NCBI GenBank assembly: GCA_963851385.1 | Contig: CAWKPE010000011.1 | Span: 16,693-80,692 of the forward strand | DNA: 64,000 bases | Reading direction: 5' to 3' | Source: CAWEFA01 sp963851385 | Lineage (GTDB): Bacteria; Bacteroidota; Bacteroidia; Bacteroidales; DTGW01 | Shown: positions 1-9,423 of the stretch, in pieces | How the letters are laid out: each line of letters begins with the position of its first letter | Numbering within the stretch: the first letter of the stretch is position 1 | Program-made: the position numbers and the translations under genes | The notes under the pieces: generated by a model | The model's database searches: none | Told to the model about the DNA's origin: nothing | What the model saw: only the letters and a program-made list of their open reading frames with translations

Positions 1-554
1 AAACATTGAACCGTATGATCGTTCACAAGCCCTGCGGCCTGCATATACGCGTAACAAATGGTTGAACCTACGAATTTAAATCCACGTTTTTTCAATGCTT
101 TGCTCATAGTGTCTGATTCTTTTGTTGAAGCAGGCATTTGTTTTATCGAGGTCCACTTATTTTTAATTGTTTTATTATCCACAAAACCCCAGATGTATTT
201 GTCGAATGAGCCATATTCTTTAATAACCTCGATAAAGCTTTTTGCATTCTGAACAGTTGCTTCTATTTTCAATCGGTTTCTGATTATTCCGCTATTCAGT
301 AAAAGTAATTCAATCCTTTTCTTGTCATATTTTGCAATTTTCATGAAATCAAAATCGTCAAATGCATTCCTGAAATTTTTGCGTTTTTTAAGAATGGTTG
401 ACCAGCTGAGTCCTGCCTGAAAAGCATCGAGAACCAGGTACTCGAAGTGTTTTTGATCGTTATGTACCGGTGTGCCCCATTCGTTGTCGTGATAATCTAA
501 CATAAGTTGATCCGAGGTACCCCAGTTGCATCTATTTTGTTCGTTAGTGTCCAT
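1..554 (-). CDS. tag: DNA-3-methyladenine glycosylase I (partial, C-terminus beyond window)
   Basis: Base-excision repair enzyme that removes 3-methyladenine from alkylated DNA. The reading frame starts at the ATG at 554 and stays open to base 1, giving 184 residues; the family is about 185-195 long, so only the tail is missing. Visible family signatures are YHDNEWG near residue 21, QAGLSW, KKRGFKFVG, TICYAYMQA and LVNDH followed by VQC near the end. The Cys and His of the N-terminus (C9, H22) and the terminal NDHxxxC supply the four zinc-snap ligands known from E. coli Tag. The residue matching E. coli Glu38 appears to be Asp here (VLDAFQAGLSW). No close upstream partner; the gene is transcribed alone. 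Confidence 0.93.
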   Translation of the reverse strand, partial: MDTNEQNRCNWGTSDQLMLDYHDNEWGTPVHNDQKHFEYLVLDAFQAGLSWSTILKKRKNFRNAFDDFDFMKIAKYDKKRIELLLLNSGIIRNRLKIEATVQNAKSFIEVIKEYGSFDKYIWGFVDNKTIKNKWTSIKQMPASTKESDTMSKALKKRGFKFVGSTICYAYMQAAGLVNDHTVQC

Positions 555-966
555 ATCCTTTTTTTTTACAAAATAAAATAAAGTTTTCTTAACAGAGGAT
601 GTCTAAAAAAAATCATTTTCAAAAGATTTCAAATAAGAAAGAAATAAGAAAGAAATAAGAAAGGGAAATAGCACTAAATTTATAATTCAAACAAATTGAT
701 AAACAATATCAATATTGGCTATTCATTATCTAACAAATTAAATAATTTTCATATTTGAGTACAAACACAAACTCCAAAAGAATCAAAATTCCTTTAAATT
801 TTTGGTACAAATAAAATATTTTGTTAGATAAATTCGTCAAAATATTGAAATATCTGAAACAATTATATATTAAGATTTCGTATACTGGATAAATCCTACC
901 CTAAGATTTATTAATTCTAGAATTGACCTTCAGAATTTTGCCTTAGATTTTTAAATAATTCAAACC
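555..966. other. AT-rich intergenic region
   Basis: 412 bp between tag (leftward) and a small secreted-protein ORF (rightward). It must hold both divergent promoters. Apart from an 11-bp tandem repeat at 631-663 I see no gene, RNA or strong hairpin. Confidence 0.6.
631..663. repeat. Three tandem copies of an 11-bp unit
   Basis: The unit AAATAAGAAAG is repeated exactly three times (631-641, 642-652, 653-663), about 80-110 bp upstream of the tag start codon. Such arrays expand and contract by slippage and could vary promoter spacing; that role is inference only. Confidence 0.85.
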
Positions 967-1185
967 ATGATACAAAAAAAGTACATATTAATTATTTTAA
1001 TTGGCATGTTTGCAGTTTCAATTGTTTTGCCGGTATCGGGTGCAATAAATTACAATTATCATTATAAACAAATCCAAAAGAAAATTTCTAAACAGAAGAA
1101 AAGCGGGAAAACTAAAACTTCAAATGGAAAATCGAAAAGTACACAAAGCAGTAAGAAGAAAAAAATAGTTTTCCCATTCGCTTAA
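967..1185 (+). CDS. Small secreted lysine-rich protein (hypothetical)
   Basis: 72 residues from an ATG at 967. The N-terminus is KK followed by a hydrophobic stretch (about residues 6-20) and then PVSGA, which fits a cleavable signal peptide with cleavage after SGA. The mature part of about 46 residues is extremely basic (roughly 18 Lys) with Ser/Thr/Gln/Gly between, and ends in a short hydrophobic IVFPFA. Not recognised as a family. A signal peptide followed by a polycationic low-complexity tail suggests an envelope-bound or nucleic-acid/polyanion-binding peptide, but no function is assigned. Flanked by non-coding DNA on both sides. Confidence 0.5.
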   Translation: MIQKKYILIILIGMFAVSIVLPVSGAINYNYHYKQIQKKISKQKKSGKTKTSNGKSKSTQSSKKKKIVFPFA

Positions 1186-1314
1186 ATAGAAATTAACTCT
1201 GGTAAAATTTTGCAGTCAACTGTTGAACTAATATTGATAAGTTAATCCCAACTTTTATTATACAAATTGATTGATTCTGTGATATAATTTGGATTTTTCC
1301 TGGGTCCCATCAAT

Positions 1315-3342
1315 CTAATTCTTTGTTTCATCATATCCAAGTCTTTTAGCAGCCAGAATATCTTGAGAAGCTCCAGCTTTATCGCCTAACTTAATTTTGA
1401 TATTTGCACGAAGAATATATGCTTCTAAATATTTTGAATCCAAAATTATTGCCTGGTCTAAATCTACTAAAGCTGCTTTCATGCTCTCATTTAAGCTAAG
1501 CAATTTTCCTCTGTTGTAATAAGCTTCTGCATATTCAGGATCAAGTTCAATAGCTTTGGAAAAATCATTATAACTCTCCTGAAGTTTTCCTAAACTAAAA
1601 AAAATTATTCCCCTGTAATTATATGCTTCTTTATAAGAAGGATTATAATTAATAGCTTTGTTATAATCATCTAATGCCCCGGAATAGTCATTTTTTTCCG
1701 ATTTAATAATTGCTCTATTGAAATATGCTTTTTCATATCTTGGATCAATTTTAATAGCTTCTGAAAAATCGGAATAAGCCTCTTGGATATTTTGTAATGA
1801 ATAATAGACAATTCCCCTGCAGAAATAGAACTCTTCATTATCGGGCATAATTTTAATAGCCATGTTGTAATCATTTAAAGCATTTTCAAAATCGCCTTTA
1901 ATTCTTTCAACATTACCTTTATTGAAATAGGCATCACCATAAGTGGGCAACAATTCAATTGCTTTACTATAGTCATCTAAAGCCCCTGAATAATCGCTAT
2001 TGTCTTTTTTTATAACGCCTCTGTTGTTCCAGGCATAAGGATTATTATTATCATATTTTATCATTTCATCACAAAATGAAAAACTATTATTCCAAACTTT
2101 TATACGTTCATGAGTTGTAAAACCATACAGGACAAACGATATTCCCAATAAAATATAAACTAAAGAAAATTTGCGGGCTAAATTAAGTACAATTATACTT
2201 ACAATAAGGAAAAAACCAATTGAAGAAATATATATATAACGTTCAGCCATTATTGCATTTCCAACTGGCAATAATTGAATAAGAAAAATAATGTTAACAA
2301 CATAGAACAATACTGCAAAGATGATTATTCTTGGCAGGCTTTTCCTAAATTTTATTATAATAAAAGCAATTAATACAACTAATGCAAAGCATAACCAATA
2401 ACCGAATGCACCTTCCTTTGGATACATATAAAAGGCAGAAAGATTAACAGGTAGGAAAAGCTTATATAAATAACTCATAAAGCCATACCAGGCAAAAGCA
2501 AACTGATCATAAAATGGAGGATGTTGCTGGAATTGTCCAATTTTGGATGATATATTTATTGTAATAATCCCAAAAATAAGTGAAAGAATAAAATAAGGAA
2601 TTTTTTCTAATAAAACCCTTTTGGAAAATATCTCTCTTTTGTACAAATAATCTATTGCCACTACAGTCAATGATAACGATACGGCAACTCCTTTTGAAAA
2701 TAGAGAACAAATAAAAAGGAGAATTGATATTAAATAAAAATGAAATTTATTTTCATTAATATATTTGACGTAAAATATTAATGAGAGAAGGAAAAACAAT
2801 GAGAACATTAAATTTTTCCTTTCTGAAACCCATGCTACTGATTCAACGTTTAGCGGATGCAATGCAAAAAACAGAGCAGTTATTGCCGCAATTAAATAAG
2901 GCTTATAGTTTTCGTTTGTTTTCTTTATGTATAATTTGAGTATGAATAACACAATCCAAAATACCAATAAAGAGTTAATTATGTGCAGCAATAAATTTGT
3001 GCCGGTATAAACCTGGGGATTTAAACCGCCTATTTGATAATCAATTGCAAATGAAATCATAGTTAACGGGATATATGACGATTGATAATAATTTGTAAAA
3101 AATGCTTCTAAATTTTTCAGATGCAGACCTTGAATTTGAGGATTTTGAGTAACATAAACATTATCGTCCCAATTCAATAATTCATTATTAAAAATGGGAG
3201 AATATACTATTAAAGTAATTGTAACTATTCCTGCCAAAATAAACCAGGTGTAATATTTTTTTTTTGCATTTTGGTCATCAGAAAAACCCTTGTTTGAAGT
3301 TAACATGTCTTTTTTCACAATTTCTTTTTTATAAGAAGTCAT
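1315..3342 (-). CDS. Multi-pass membrane protein with C-terminal TPR array (TMTC-like)
   Basis: 675 residues from the ATG at 3342; an upstream in-frame TTG at 3354 is less likely. After a short cytoplasmic tail, residues about 35-420 form roughly ten membrane segments. The first external loop has LLNWDDNVYVTQNPQI, the acidic-pair loop typical of GT-C transferases. Residues about 430-675 are seven tetratricopeptide repeats of 34 residues, each with the AYxNRG...AxxDYxKAIxxxP pattern. This architecture matches bacterial relatives of eukaryotic TMTC/O-mannosyltransferase-like proteins that are widespread in Bacteroidota. A role in glycosylation of exported proteins is inferred from fold and not shown. 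A consensus TATATTTG promoter box lies about 57 bp upstream. Confidence 0.85.
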   Translation of the reverse strand: MTSYKKEIVKKDMLTSNKGFSDDQNAKKKYYTWFILAGIVTITLIVYSPIFNNELLNWDDNVYVTQNPQIQGLHLKNLEAFFTNYYQSSYIPLTMISFAIDYQIGGLNPQVYTGTNLLLHIINSLLVFWIVLFILKLYIKKTNENYKPYLIAAITALFFALHPLNVESVAWVSERKNLMFSLFFLLSLIFYVKYINENKFHFYLISILLFICSLFSKGVAVSLSLTVVAIDYLYKREIFSKRVLLEKIPYFILSLIFGIITINISSKIGQFQQHPPFYDQFAFAWYGFMSYLYKLFLPVNLSAFYMYPKEGAFGYWLCFALVVLIAFIIIKFRKSLPRIIIFAVLFYVVNIIFLIQLLPVGNAIMAERYIYISSIGFFLIVSIIVLNLARKFSLVYILLGISFVLYGFTTHERIKVWNNSFSFCDEMIKYDNNNPYAWNNRGVIKKDNSDYSGALDDYSKAIELLPTYGDAYFNKGNVERIKGDFENALNDYNMAIKIMPDNEEFYFCRGIVYYSLQNIQEAYSDFSEAIKIDPRYEKAYFNRAIIKSEKNDYSGALDDYNKAINYNPSYKEAYNYRGIIFFSLGKLQESYNDFSKAIELDPEYAEAYYNRGKLLSLNESMKAALVDLDQAIILDSKYLEAYILRANIKIKLGDKAGASQDILAAKRLGYDETKN

Positions 3343-3398
3343 ATACCATGACAATTATTAAATAAGTTAACCAGGCTAATATGTACATTTAAAAATGT

Positions 3399-3406
3399 CA
3401 AATATA
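3399..3406 (-). promoter_or_regulatory. Bacteroidetes -7 box upstream of the TPR gene
   Basis: On the minus strand the sequence reads TATATTTG, an exact match to the Bacteroidota -7 consensus TAnnTTTG, about 57 bases before the ATG at 3342. No clear TTTG -33 box is seen at the expected distance, so this is a candidate only. Confidence 0.4.
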
Positions 3407-3498
3407 AAGACTTTTTTATACTAATATACTAACGATTTATATTACAATAAAAATGAATTTTCCCTGGTGAAAATGAATATTAATCCTCAGATAAAAGA

Positions 3499-5463
3499 TC
3501 ATTTTCTTGGCAACCAGACTTTCATAGTTCCTGCTCCACGGTTTGACCAGCTATAATAAGGAATGGCCGTTAGCCTTAATATCACTTTTCCATTAGTTTC
3601 CGGAACATCTCCGGTAATGATATTAATTTTATCGAGCAAATATTTATATTTTTCTATTTTTAATTTGGCACTATCGGGCAAAACTGTTTTGTCTAATTGA
3701 TTGTTGTTATCTATCCTTTCAACACAATAAACAATTGGACCATATTCCAGAGCGGCCTTGCCTTGATCGTCCTTAACTCTTTCATCAGCTTTAACGTGCC
3801 TTATTTCCATAGGTATGCTAATTTCAACCTCGTCTCCTGTTCTCCACTTTCTAGTAAGCTTTGCATAACCCAGTGTACTTTTATATTTTACTAACTTGCC
3901 ATTTATTTTAATATTGACACTGTTGTTAGTATAACTTATATATGTATACAAATTTCCAGGAATAGTCTGATTCCTGGCCCAACCTGGTATTCTCAGTTTC
4001 AAAGTAAATAGGGTAGCTCGTTCAGGATTGATTTTAATATTGATTTTGCCCTGCCAGGGATATTGAGTCACTTGCTCGATTTCAATAAGATTATTATCCA
4101 AATTTATTTTTGATTTATTCGATGCATAAAGATTTACATAAATTGTATCTTTTTGCTTAGCATAAATCAGGCCCGGTAACGAAGGGATAAAACGAATCAG
4201 ATTAGTCGGACAGCATGAGCAGTCAAACCAGGACTGACGCGTACATTTACCCTGATTGAACTGGAATTTGCCATCAGCTTCAAGAGGATTTACATAAAAA
4301 AAGTTTTTACCATCCAGCGATATTCCTGATAATAGTCCATTATATAAGGTACGCTCAATAATATCGAAATATTTAGAATTGCCGGTAAGCATAAATAAAC
4401 GGTTGTTCCAGTACACATCACCTATTGATGCGCAGGTTTCACTGTATGAGGTCAAATTAGGCAATTCGTAATTTTTTCCGAGCGATTCACCTTCGTGTTT
4501 TGCTCCAATGCCACCATGTAGGTAAATCTTGCTATCTACCATATTAGTCCATATTTTATTTACTGCGTCCAGGTAATTGTGGTCATCATAAATAGCAGCG
4601 ATATCGGTCATTCCGGCGTACATATATACTGCGCGTACTGCATGACCCACGATTTCAGTTTGCTGGGTAACAGGTTTATGATCCTGGTTATATTCGCCAT
4701 ATAATTTATGTGTGGTTGAGTCTCCTCTAATGTCCAGGAAATATTTAGCAAGTTTTAAATAGTTTTCATTTTTAGTAACGCGATATAATTTTATCAGTCC
4801 GGTTTCGACAATCTGATGACCTGGAGGTAAAGTAAGTTTTCCCGGGCCGAAACTATTTACTAATAAATCGGCATTTTTAATTGCAATATCGAGGAAATTG
4901 CGTTTTCCGGTGGCTATATAATGAGCTACTGCTGCTTCAAACATATGGCCACTGTTGTAAAGTTCATGGCTGCTCGACTCGCCTGTCCAGCGTTTTCCTG
5001 TTTTATTTACCCAGGGTGCAGGAGGATTATTCGGATCAATTGTAAACCATGTTGTAATATACCCGTCAGGCTCCTGACCGGTTTTGATAATTGCAATGAC
5101 AGTATCCAGGTAGGTTTCGAGTTTCTTATTTGGTGAACTAATTAGTGAATAAGATGCACCCTCAATAATCTTGTATAAATCCGAGTCGTCAAATGGCATT
5201 TTGCCCCGGACTTTCCCTTTCTTTTTACCTCCGGCAATCAGGAAACTTTCCATGCGGCCTTCATTTTGGCACTTTTCGAATGCAAATGCAATAGTAACAT
5301 CTTGTATCATTTTTATTTTAGGCAACCAAAAACTATCGGTTAGTTGTACTTTATTTATTTCTACCATGGAAATGGGATAATCTTTATACTTTTGGCTACA
5401 ATTATAAATTAACGGAAACACTAGAATTATAAAGACAAACTTTAAGAAGGTTTGGATTTTCAT
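3499..5463 (-). CDS. GH127-type beta-L-arabinofuranosidase, exported (DUF1680 family)
   Basis: Glycoside hydrolase predicted to release terminal beta-L-arabinofuranose from plant or glycoprotein glycans in the periplasm. Chosen start is the ATG at 5463 (654 residues); an upstream TTG at 5490 would place a non-signal segment in front. The N-terminus KIQTFLKFVFIILVFPLIYN then Cys looks like a lipoprotein signal with a relaxed lipobox. Catalytic and zinc residues of the HypBA1 family are present: the SETC motif (Glu and Cys about residues 343 and 345) and FDCSCCPTN (two adjacent Cys about 417-418, one being the nucleophile in HypBA1). An alpha/alpha barrel comes first and beta domains follow. 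No SusC/SusD pair is adjacent, so it is not in a visible polysaccharide utilisation locus. Confidence 0.9.
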   Translation of the reverse strand: MKIQTFLKFVFIILVFPLIYNCSQKYKDYPISMVEINKVQLTDSFWLPKIKMIQDVTIAFAFEKCQNEGRMESFLIAGGKKKGKVRGKMPFDDSDLYKIIEGASYSLISSPNKKLETYLDTVIAIIKTGQEPDGYITTWFTIDPNNPPAPWVNKTGKRWTGESSSHELYNSGHMFEAAVAHYIATGKRNFLDIAIKNADLLVNSFGPGKLTLPPGHQIVETGLIKLYRVTKNENYLKLAKYFLDIRGDSTTHKLYGEYNQDHKPVTQQTEIVGHAVRAVYMYAGMTDIAAIYDDHNYLDAVNKIWTNMVDSKIYLHGGIGAKHEGESLGKNYELPNLTSYSETCASIGDVYWNNRLFMLTGNSKYFDIIERTLYNGLLSGISLDGKNFFYVNPLEADGKFQFNQGKCTRQSWFDCSCCPTNLIRFIPSLPGLIYAKQKDTIYVNLYASNKSKINLDNNLIEIEQVTQYPWQGKINIKINPERATLFTLKLRIPGWARNQTIPGNLYTYISYTNNSVNIKINGKLVKYKSTLGYAKLTRKWRTGDEVEISIPMEIRHVKADERVKDDQGKAALEYGPIVYCVERIDNNNQLDKTVLPDSAKLKIEKYKYLLDKINIITGDVPETNGKVILRLTAIPYYSWSNRGAGTMKVWLPRK

Positions 5464-5500
5464 GACGATGTATGTATGGTCAATATTCAAAAGCTAATAT

Positions 5501-5508
5501 CAAATTTA
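5501..5508 (-). promoter_or_regulatory. Candidate -7 box for the GH127 gene
   Basis: Minus strand reads TAAATTTG (TAnnTTTG consensus), 38 bases before the ATG at 5463. It favours that start over the upstream TTG at 5490, which would leave almost no leader. No convincing -33 TTTG. Confidence 0.35.
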
Positions 5509-5637
5509 AACTTAGTTAAATGGTAAAATCTTAAATTATTTTATTAAAATTCTAAATCGTAATATTCAAAACGAACTGAGAAGTTTTTGCAAAATGAGAT
5601 TTTCTAAAGTTATTCAAAATTCATTTTGAATGTAATT

Positions 5638-6564
5638 TTAAATATTCAATGTTTCCAATGCTGCTCCTTCCTTCATTGAATGAGGAGAAATCAAAACTTT
5701 AGTAATTTTCAGGCTATCCAGTATAAATTTTACAAATATTGAAGCAGGCACAATCATTTCCACTCGATAAGGTTCGAGCCCTTTCATTTTCATCCTGTCA
5801 AAAGTTGTTGATTGCAGTAATAAATTATGAAGCCAATAATAGTCGTTGAGATTAATTACCTTACTATGGTCATTATATTCTGGACGATAAGAGGCACTTC
5901 TCTGATAATTAATTATGTTGAAAAAAGATTCAAATGCGCCTTCAGCGCCTATCAAAAAATCTATTGAAACTTTTTCAGAAGCTTGAAATAACGGTTTCAA
6001 TTCCTTTTTAAAATATTCTGTCATTGCATCAATTTCATAAGGTTGAATTGGATCTGAGGGATGAAACTTTTCATTAAGTCTTGTCATACCCAGCTTAAAA
6101 CTTCGTTTCCAGATTATTTCTTTTTTATTGGCTAATATAAATTCATTACTTCCACCTCCAATATCAAGGATTAGGAAGTTGCCGGAAATATTTTCCAAAG
6201 TTTGCAAAACGCCTAAATAAATCAACTCAGCTTCACGATTTCCAGACACTATTTCAACGGATATTCCAAGCCTCTCTTTTACTATATTGATAAACTCGCA
6301 TGAGTTCTCCGATGTTCGTAAGGCAGATGTTCCAAGTGCAATTACTTTCTCAGCCTGGAAATTACAAATAGCTTGATTATGCGCGGTAAGTGCTGTAAGA
6401 CCTCGTTCAATAGCATCTGGCAGGATTACATTTTTACCAATACCGCCCCGCCCCAATTTTACGGATATTTTTTCGTTATATATTGTTTTTATTTTATGTC
6501 CTTCAGCTTCCGCTATCAGTAAATTAAAGGTATTTGTGCCTAAATCTATTACCGCCACCCTCAT
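5638..6564 (-). CDS. ppx: Ppx/GppA family exopolyphosphatase / guanosine pentaphosphate phosphohydrolase
   Basis: 308 residues, the short two-domain form of the family, belonging to the ASKHA fold. Phosphate-binding loop 1 is DLGTNTFN at residues 7-14; loop 2 is DIGGGSNEF at residues 134-142; the catalytic glutamate region is VSGNREAELI near 107-116. It hydrolyses terminal phosphate of polyphosphate or pppGpp; the sequence alone does not separate the two activities. It lies 10 bp downstream of the Nramp transporter on the same strand and is probably co-transcribed. In many Bacteroidota the neighbour is polyphosphate kinase, which is not seen here. The E. coli-type C-terminal HD domain is absent. 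Confidence 0.92.
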   Translation of the reverse strand: MRVAVIDLGTNTFNLLIAEAEGHKIKTIYNEKISVKLGRGGIGKNVILPDAIERGLTALTAHNQAICNFQAEKVIALGTSALRTSENSCEFINIVKERLGISVEIVSGNREAELIYLGVLQTLENISGNFLILDIGGGSNEFILANKKEIIWKRSFKLGMTRLNEKFHPSDPIQPYEIDAMTEYFKKELKPLFQASEKVSIDFLIGAEGAFESFFNIINYQRSASYRPEYNDHSKVINLNDYYWLHNLLLQSTTFDRMKMKGLEPYRVEMIVPASIFVKFILDSLKITKVLISPHSMKEGAALETLNI

Positions 6565-6574
6565 AATTCTTAAT

Positions 6575-7837
6575 TTAAAATAAACTTATAAGCAATCTGA
6601 TATTCAAATAACATACAACTATTCCTATTAATATTAATAGTGCCATTGTCCTTTTTGTATTGGCATATTGTCTCATTACTTTTTTTGAAGAAGTCAAATA
6701 AATTTGCAGAAAAATAGTAAAAGGCAATTGCATGCTAAGAATCATTTGAGAAATTATAAGTCCTCTAAATGGATTTGAAATAAAGAAAATGATAATTAAA
6801 GCAAGAAATAATGATATATACACACCCAGACGACTATGGATATCTTTCAAATCCATAGGTTCGCCATAGAAGCCGGCAAAAATTGAACCTCCTGCCATTC
6901 CTGAAGTAATACTTGATGAAATACCTGCTAATAAAAGAGCTAATGCAAAAATAATAGCAGAAGAATTACCTAATAATGGAACCAACATCTCCTTAGCCTG
7001 ACCAAGTTCGTCCACTTGTAAATGGTGCTTAAAAAAAGTAGAGGCAGCCATTATTATCATAGCACTATTGATTGCCCATCCAACTATCATTGAAAAAAGA
7101 GTATCAGTAAATTCAAATTTCAACTGTTTTTCTCTTATAGCTGTATCTTTTAAATTCCATTGTCGGCTTTGGATTATTTCAGAATGAAGAAAAAGATTAT
7201 GCGGCATAACTACAGCTCCTAGAACACTCATAATAATAATCATTGAATTTGGAGGGATTACAGGATTAATGCATCCTATTAATGCTTTTCCCCAGTCGAC
7301 ATGGGCAATAACCAGTTCGTAAATAAACGATAGCCCGATTATTGAAACAAAACCTATGATCCATTTTTCAAGTCTGCGATAAGTATTAGTTAGTAAAAGG
7401 AACAATACAAGAGCAGTAACCATTATAGCTCCAATTTTTATAGGTATCTTAAAAAGCATATACAAAGCAAGCGCTCCGCCAAGAATTTCAGCTAAAGAAG
7501 TGGATATTGATGCAAGCATGGCAGAAATTAGGATAGGTTTTCCAAAAACCGGTCTGACAAATTTTTCTGATGCCTCGCTGAGACATAAACCGGTAGCAAT
7601 TCCCAAATGTGCAACATTATGCTGAAGAATGATAAGCATTATTGTGGATAATGTAATCATCCATAACAATGTATAACCAAATGAGGAACCCGCTGCCAGA
7701 TTTGATGCCCAATTACCCGGATCGATAAAACCAACTGTAACCAATAATCCTGGTCCAATATATTTAATTACCTCAAGCCCGCTAAATACAGGTTTGTGAT
7801 CCTTACTTTTTAAATCTCTTAAAAACTTGAATGTCAT
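6575..7837 (-). CDS. mntH: Nramp family divalent metal (Mn2+/Fe2+) transporter
   Basis: 420 residues with about eleven hydrophobic segments. It imports Mn2+ or Fe2+ across the inner membrane using the proton gradient. The metal-site motif of TM1, DPGN, is at residues 39-42, and the TM6 motif is AVVMPHN with Ala208, Met211 and His213, matching the A/M pair and MPH motif known in ScaDMT-type Nramps. The presence of the TM6 Met fits transition-metal rather than Mg2+ or Al3+ selectivity. It is followed after 10 bp by ppx. A TAATTTTG box on the minus strand at 7872-7879 could be its -7 element, though the -33 box is not obvious. Confidence 0.93.
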   Translation of the reverse strand: MTFKFLRDLKSKDHKPVFSGLEVIKYIGPGLLVTVGFIDPGNWASNLAAGSSFGYTLLWMITLSTIMLIILQHNVAHLGIATGLCLSEASEKFVRPVFGKPILISAMLASISTSLAEILGGALALYMLFKIPIKIGAIMVTALVLFLLLTNTYRRLEKWIIGFVSIIGLSFIYELVIAHVDWGKALIGCINPVIPPNSMIIIMSVLGAVVMPHNLFLHSEIIQSRQWNLKDTAIREKQLKFEFTDTLFSMIVGWAINSAMIIMAASTFFKHHLQVDELGQAKEMLVPLLGNSSAIIFALALLLAGISSSITSGMAGGSIFAGFYGEPMDLKDIHSRLGVYISLFLALIIIFFISNPFRGLIISQMILSMQLPFTIFLQIYLTSSKKVMRQYANTKRTMALLILIGIVVCYLNIRLLISLF

Positions 7838-8030
7838 AAAAATTGCTGTAATCTATAAAAAAACTAAAAATCAAAATTACTGTTTTAAATATAAAAGACT
7901 AAACACAGGGGCATTGAACAATAATGTACATAATTTCAATTTATTTTTCAAATGTTTCTATTAATAATTATTTTGACGTCTGTTATCCTTCAAAATCCTT
8001 AACTTAACTACATTAAAACAAAACCTCAGG

Positions 8031-8867
8031 TTATATCAAGTCATTAATACTAAAAAATTCATTCGGAACAATTTTATTTTTTACTAAGTTAAGATTACAA
8101 CATTCATTATAGTAATCATGTTGAAAAAATAGCACAAATTTTTTTTCTTCACATTCTTTTAAAAATACATTTCGCTCATGCAAACTTATTCCCGGATCAA
8201 CATCATAACTCATTGTACTTTCTAAAAATAAATGCGCGGCAGAAGGTATGAAATCACCTATAAATACTATAGATTGTTTTTCCAAATGTACAATTGGGAT
8301 TATAAGGCCTTTCGTGTGTCCATTAAAAATTCTGAGTTCGAGCCAAGGTAAGATATAATAATTATTATCAATAAATTTTAAGTTTGAATGCTTAGTAAAG
8401 GCAGAAATAATATCTGATTGAAATGAATCCTGTTCAAATGCAGATGGATTATTAGCTGTGACTAATTGTTGCTTGCTTAATATATAAGTTGCATTTGGAA
8501 ACGATGGTTCAATTCTTTTATTACTAATGATTTTAAAACTTCCCCCGCAATGATCCAAATGCATATGGGTATGTAATACATAATTTACCTGGTTACACCG
8601 AATATTATTTTCTTCAATTATTTCAGACGCACTTTTAAAATTATTAATGAAATATTCTTTTAAAATTTGCCGGTCGAAATTGTTAAATCCGGTATCTATC
8701 AGGATAAGGTTTTTACCATCATCAACTAAAAGCGATCGCAAAGCCCAGTTGCAAAGTCCGGTTTCTTCTGAAGGGTATAATTTATTCCAAAAATTTTTTG
8801 AAGTTTTTCCAAACATCTTTTGTCCATCAACTTTGAAAGGAGAAAATAAAATAGATTTTAATATCAT
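8031..8867 (-). CDS. Metallo-beta-lactamase fold hydrolase
   Basis: 278 residues from the ATG at 8867. An in-frame ATG 54 bases upstream adds a basic segment not expected in the family; the chosen start gives ILKSILFSPFKVDG, the usual first strand. The zinc-binding signature THMHLDHCGG lies near residues 100-109 (H101, H103, D105, H106), with a later GH (NGHTKGL) and a GD (VFIGDFIP) supplying further ligands. The pattern is that of the lactonase/YtnP-like branch (FKVDGxxMFG...LCNWALR...ILIDTGF). Substrate unknown; an acyl-homoserine lactonase or other ester hydrolase is possible. No signal peptide, so cytoplasmic. Transcribed divergently from the HAD gene at 8997. Confidence 0.85.
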   Translation of the reverse strand: MILKSILFSPFKVDGQKMFGKTSKNFWNKLYPSEETGLCNWALRSLLVDDGKNLILIDTGFNNFDRQILKEYFINNFKSASEIIEENNIRCNQVNYVLHTHMHLDHCGGSFKIISNKRIEPSFPNATYILSKQQLVTANNPSAFEQDSFQSDIISAFTKHSNLKFIDNNYYILPWLELRIFNGHTKGLIIPIVHLEKQSIVFIGDFIPSAAHLFLESTMSYDVDPGISLHERNVFLKECEEKKFVLFFQHDYYNECCNLNLVKNKIVPNEFFSINDLI

Positions 8868-8996
8868 TTTGAATAATTGCTTTTGACGGGTAACAAGTTT
8901 TCTAATACTTTTGCAAAGCAATCGTAAAAATAAGATTTTATTCTGTTTGGATTAGTAGTAATTTAGTATTTTCGAGAGTCAGGAAAATAAAGATAT

Positions 8997-9413
8997 ATGA
9001 AAATAGCGGTTGACTTTGACGGTACAATTGTCGAACATGCTTACCCTGCAATAGGCAGGGAAAAAATGTTTGCTTTTCAAACATTAAAAGAATTACAGAA
9101 ACATGGTTGTTTGTTAATCCTTTGGACATACAGAACAGGAAAAGAATTGGATGAGGCTGTTGAATTTTGTCGGATAAACGGGATAGAATTTTATGCAGTT
9201 AATAAAAACTATCCGGAAGAAATAATGGATGAGAATGTGAGCCGAAAAATTAATGCTGATATTTTTATTGATGACAGGAATTTAGGTGGATTTCCTGGTT
9301 GGAGTGAGGCATGGCAAATAATTGACCCTGATAATTACAATAAGAACCTAATATCTGTGGAAAAACCAAAAACATTTTTTTCAAAATTAATGTCAATTTT
9401 AAAACCCAAATAA
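8997..9413 (+). CDS. Small HAD-superfamily hydrolase
   Basis: 138 residues. Motif I is VDFDGT at residues 5-10 (nucleophile D6, acid/base D8); motif II region is LWTYRTG near 42-48; motif IV is FIDDRN at 90-95. There is essentially no cap domain, so it is one of the minimal HAD phosphatases common in Bacteroidota (similar in size to BT0820-like proteins). Cytoplasmic. It is followed after 10 bp by the glutaminyl cyclase gene and is likely co-transcribed, though no functional link is evident. A weak TTTG ... TATTTTCG promoter-like pair lies just upstream (about 8946-8982). Confidence 0.85.
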   Translation: MKIAVDFDGTIVEHAYPAIGREKMFAFQTLKELQKHGCLLILWTYRTGKELDEAVEFCRINGIEFYAVNKNYPEEIMDENVSRKINADIFIDDRNLGGFPGWSEAWQIIDPDNYNKNLISVEKPKTFFSKLMSILKPK

Positions 9414-9423
9414 CTTAATTTTT

